Assembly: GCF_900100015.1 (NCBI RefSeq)
Contig: NZ_FNDD01000005.1
Location: 124,001-188,000 of the forward strand
Source of the DNA: Vibrio xiamenensis
Lineage (GTDB): Bacteria > Pseudomonadota > Gammaproteobacteria > Enterobacterales > Vibrionaceae
Direction: 5' to 3'
Length of the DNA stretch: 64,000 bases
A program made the translations under genes and the position numbers. Under the pieces are notes generated by a model. It was not told where the DNA came from. It was given only the letters and a program-made list of their open reading frames with translations, and searched no databases. How positions within the stretch are numbered: the stretch's first letter is position 1; the number at the start of each line of letters is the position of its first letter. This document shows positions 63,508-64,000 of this stretch, in pieces.

Positions 63508-64000
63508 TTAGCTGCGTTCTTCGGTGCTCATACCTTTCAACAAGCTCACGCACATCAGCAGCAGCACAAAGGTAAACGGCAACGCCGTTGAAATCGCGCC
63601 GGCTTGCAGTGCTTGAATGGCTTCTGTACCGCCAACCCAAAGCAGCGCAATCGCAATTGCGCCTTCCATTAGCGCCCAGAAAATACGTTGTGGGACCGGA
63701 GCATCCATTTTGCCGCCCGCGGTAATGCTATCGATAACCATCGAGCCTGAATCTGATGATGTAATAAAGAACACCAACACTAGAATCACTGCAATGGTCG
63801 ATAACACAGTCCCAAACGGCAGCACATCAAACATTTGGAACATAGCCAGAGAAACGTCTGTCAGGCCATTAGCACCAAGCTCACCAACTTTGTTAACCAC
63901 TTGATCAATCGCCAGACCACCAAACACTGACATCCAGACTAAAGTCACCAAGGTTGGAACAATCAGTACTGCGGTCATAAATTCACGGACTGTGCGACCT
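63508..64000 (-). CDS. BCCT family transporter, C-terminal part (runs off the window)
   Basis: Partial gene. The last about 164 residues are visible: GRTVREFMTAVLIVPTLVTLVWMSVFGG, VLVFFITSSDSGSMVIDSITAGGKMDAPVPQRIFWALMEGAIAIALLWVGG, and a final helix. The SSDSGS and GRTVREF patterns are hallmarks of betaine/carnitine/choline transporters (BCCT). The reading frame stays open to the window edge, so an ATG at 63978 is internal. Uptake of glycine betaine, choline or dimethylsulfoniopropionate is typical of the family. The preceding DUF294/exonuclease genes converge on it. Confidence 0.93.
   Translation of the reverse strand, partial: GRTVREFMTAVLIVPTLVTLVWMSVFGGLAIDQVVNKVGELGANGLTDVSLAMFQMFDVLPFGTVLSTIAVILVLVFFITSSDSGSMVIDSITAGGKMDAPVPQRIFWALMEGAIAIALLWVGGTEAIQALQAGAISTALPFTFVLLLMCVSLLKGMSTEERS

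Noticed and set aside
1..64000. CRISPR arrays, tRNA/rRNA genes, transposases, integrases or prophage genes
   Set aside because: No direct-repeat/spacer arrays, cloverleaf-like sequences or recognisable mobile-element proteins were found.

Overview
This 64 kb window is chromosomal DNA from a gammaproteobacterium, almost certainly a Vibrio (or a close Vibrionaceae relative). The evidence is a Vibrio-style set of neighbours: sbcB–yohJ–yohK–cdd, purT, tpm, the small alarmone synthetase relV, hutC/I/H, btuC/btuD, cobT/cobS, astE and the long (367-residue) PurC. Base composition is moderate, with AT-rich intergenic DNA. No rRNA, tRNA, CRISPR array, phage or insertion sequence was seen. The species cannot be named from the sequence alone.

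Layout: (1) 0-4.8 kb, an efflux operon (TolC-like channel, HlyD-like adaptor, two ABC-2 permeases, no ATPase) behind an operator-like palindrome. (2) 4.9-14.9 kb, an EAL phosphodiesterase, DUF3859 plus a P-loop kinase, metA with a MetJ-like site, a PilF-like lipoprotein, rlmF, a YgjP-like metallopeptidase, a glutaredoxin, a divergent LysR/MFS pair with twin operators, DUF1415 and a MazG/HisE-like pyrophosphohydrolase. (3) 14.9-21 kb, btuD and btuC held apart by two paralogous secreted pectate lyases. Directly downstream of btuD is a compact unannotated small-RNA locus with a sigma-54 promoter, a TGCA-N3-TGCA dyad about 106 bp upstream of the -12 element and a strong terminator. (4) 21-27 kb, astE, an M3 peptidase and a flavin reductase–cobT–cobS operon. 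(5) 27-36 kb, an NAD(P)-binding protein, a TcyP-like cystine transporter, HD-GYP and PAS-MCP signalling proteins, sbcB, yohJK and cdd. (6) 36-43.7 kb, a second HD-GYP protein, a cNMP-binding histidine kinase/response regulator/small membrane protein operon, a DASS anion transporter, purT with a PurR box, and tpm. (7) 44-54 kb, relV with an apparent signal peptide, a reduced hut cluster (hutC, hutI, hutH; no hutU or hutG), an ICMT-like methyltransferase, a YdiJ-type FAD/Fe-S oxidoreductase, DUF3334 and DUF2786 proteins. (8) 54-64 kb, an OmpA-like lipoprotein, a Sel1–TM–J-domain protein, a Cys-rich mini-protein, SOS-regulated sulA, purC with a PurR box, a dCache chemoreceptor, a cNMP/CBS/DUF294 protein with a DEDDh exonuclease, and the end of a BCCT transporter.

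Most of the window is ordinary Vibrio core genome. The parts most worth following up are the sigma-54 small-RNA locus at about 14.92-15.14 kb, the pectate-lyase insertion that splits btuC from btuD, the signal-peptide-bearing alarmone synthetase, the hut cluster lacking its middle genes, and the membrane-anchored Sel1/J-domain protein. Three c-di-GMP phosphodiesterase-type proteins and no cyclase are encoded here, together with two chemoreceptors and one two-component system, so signalling genes are well represented.
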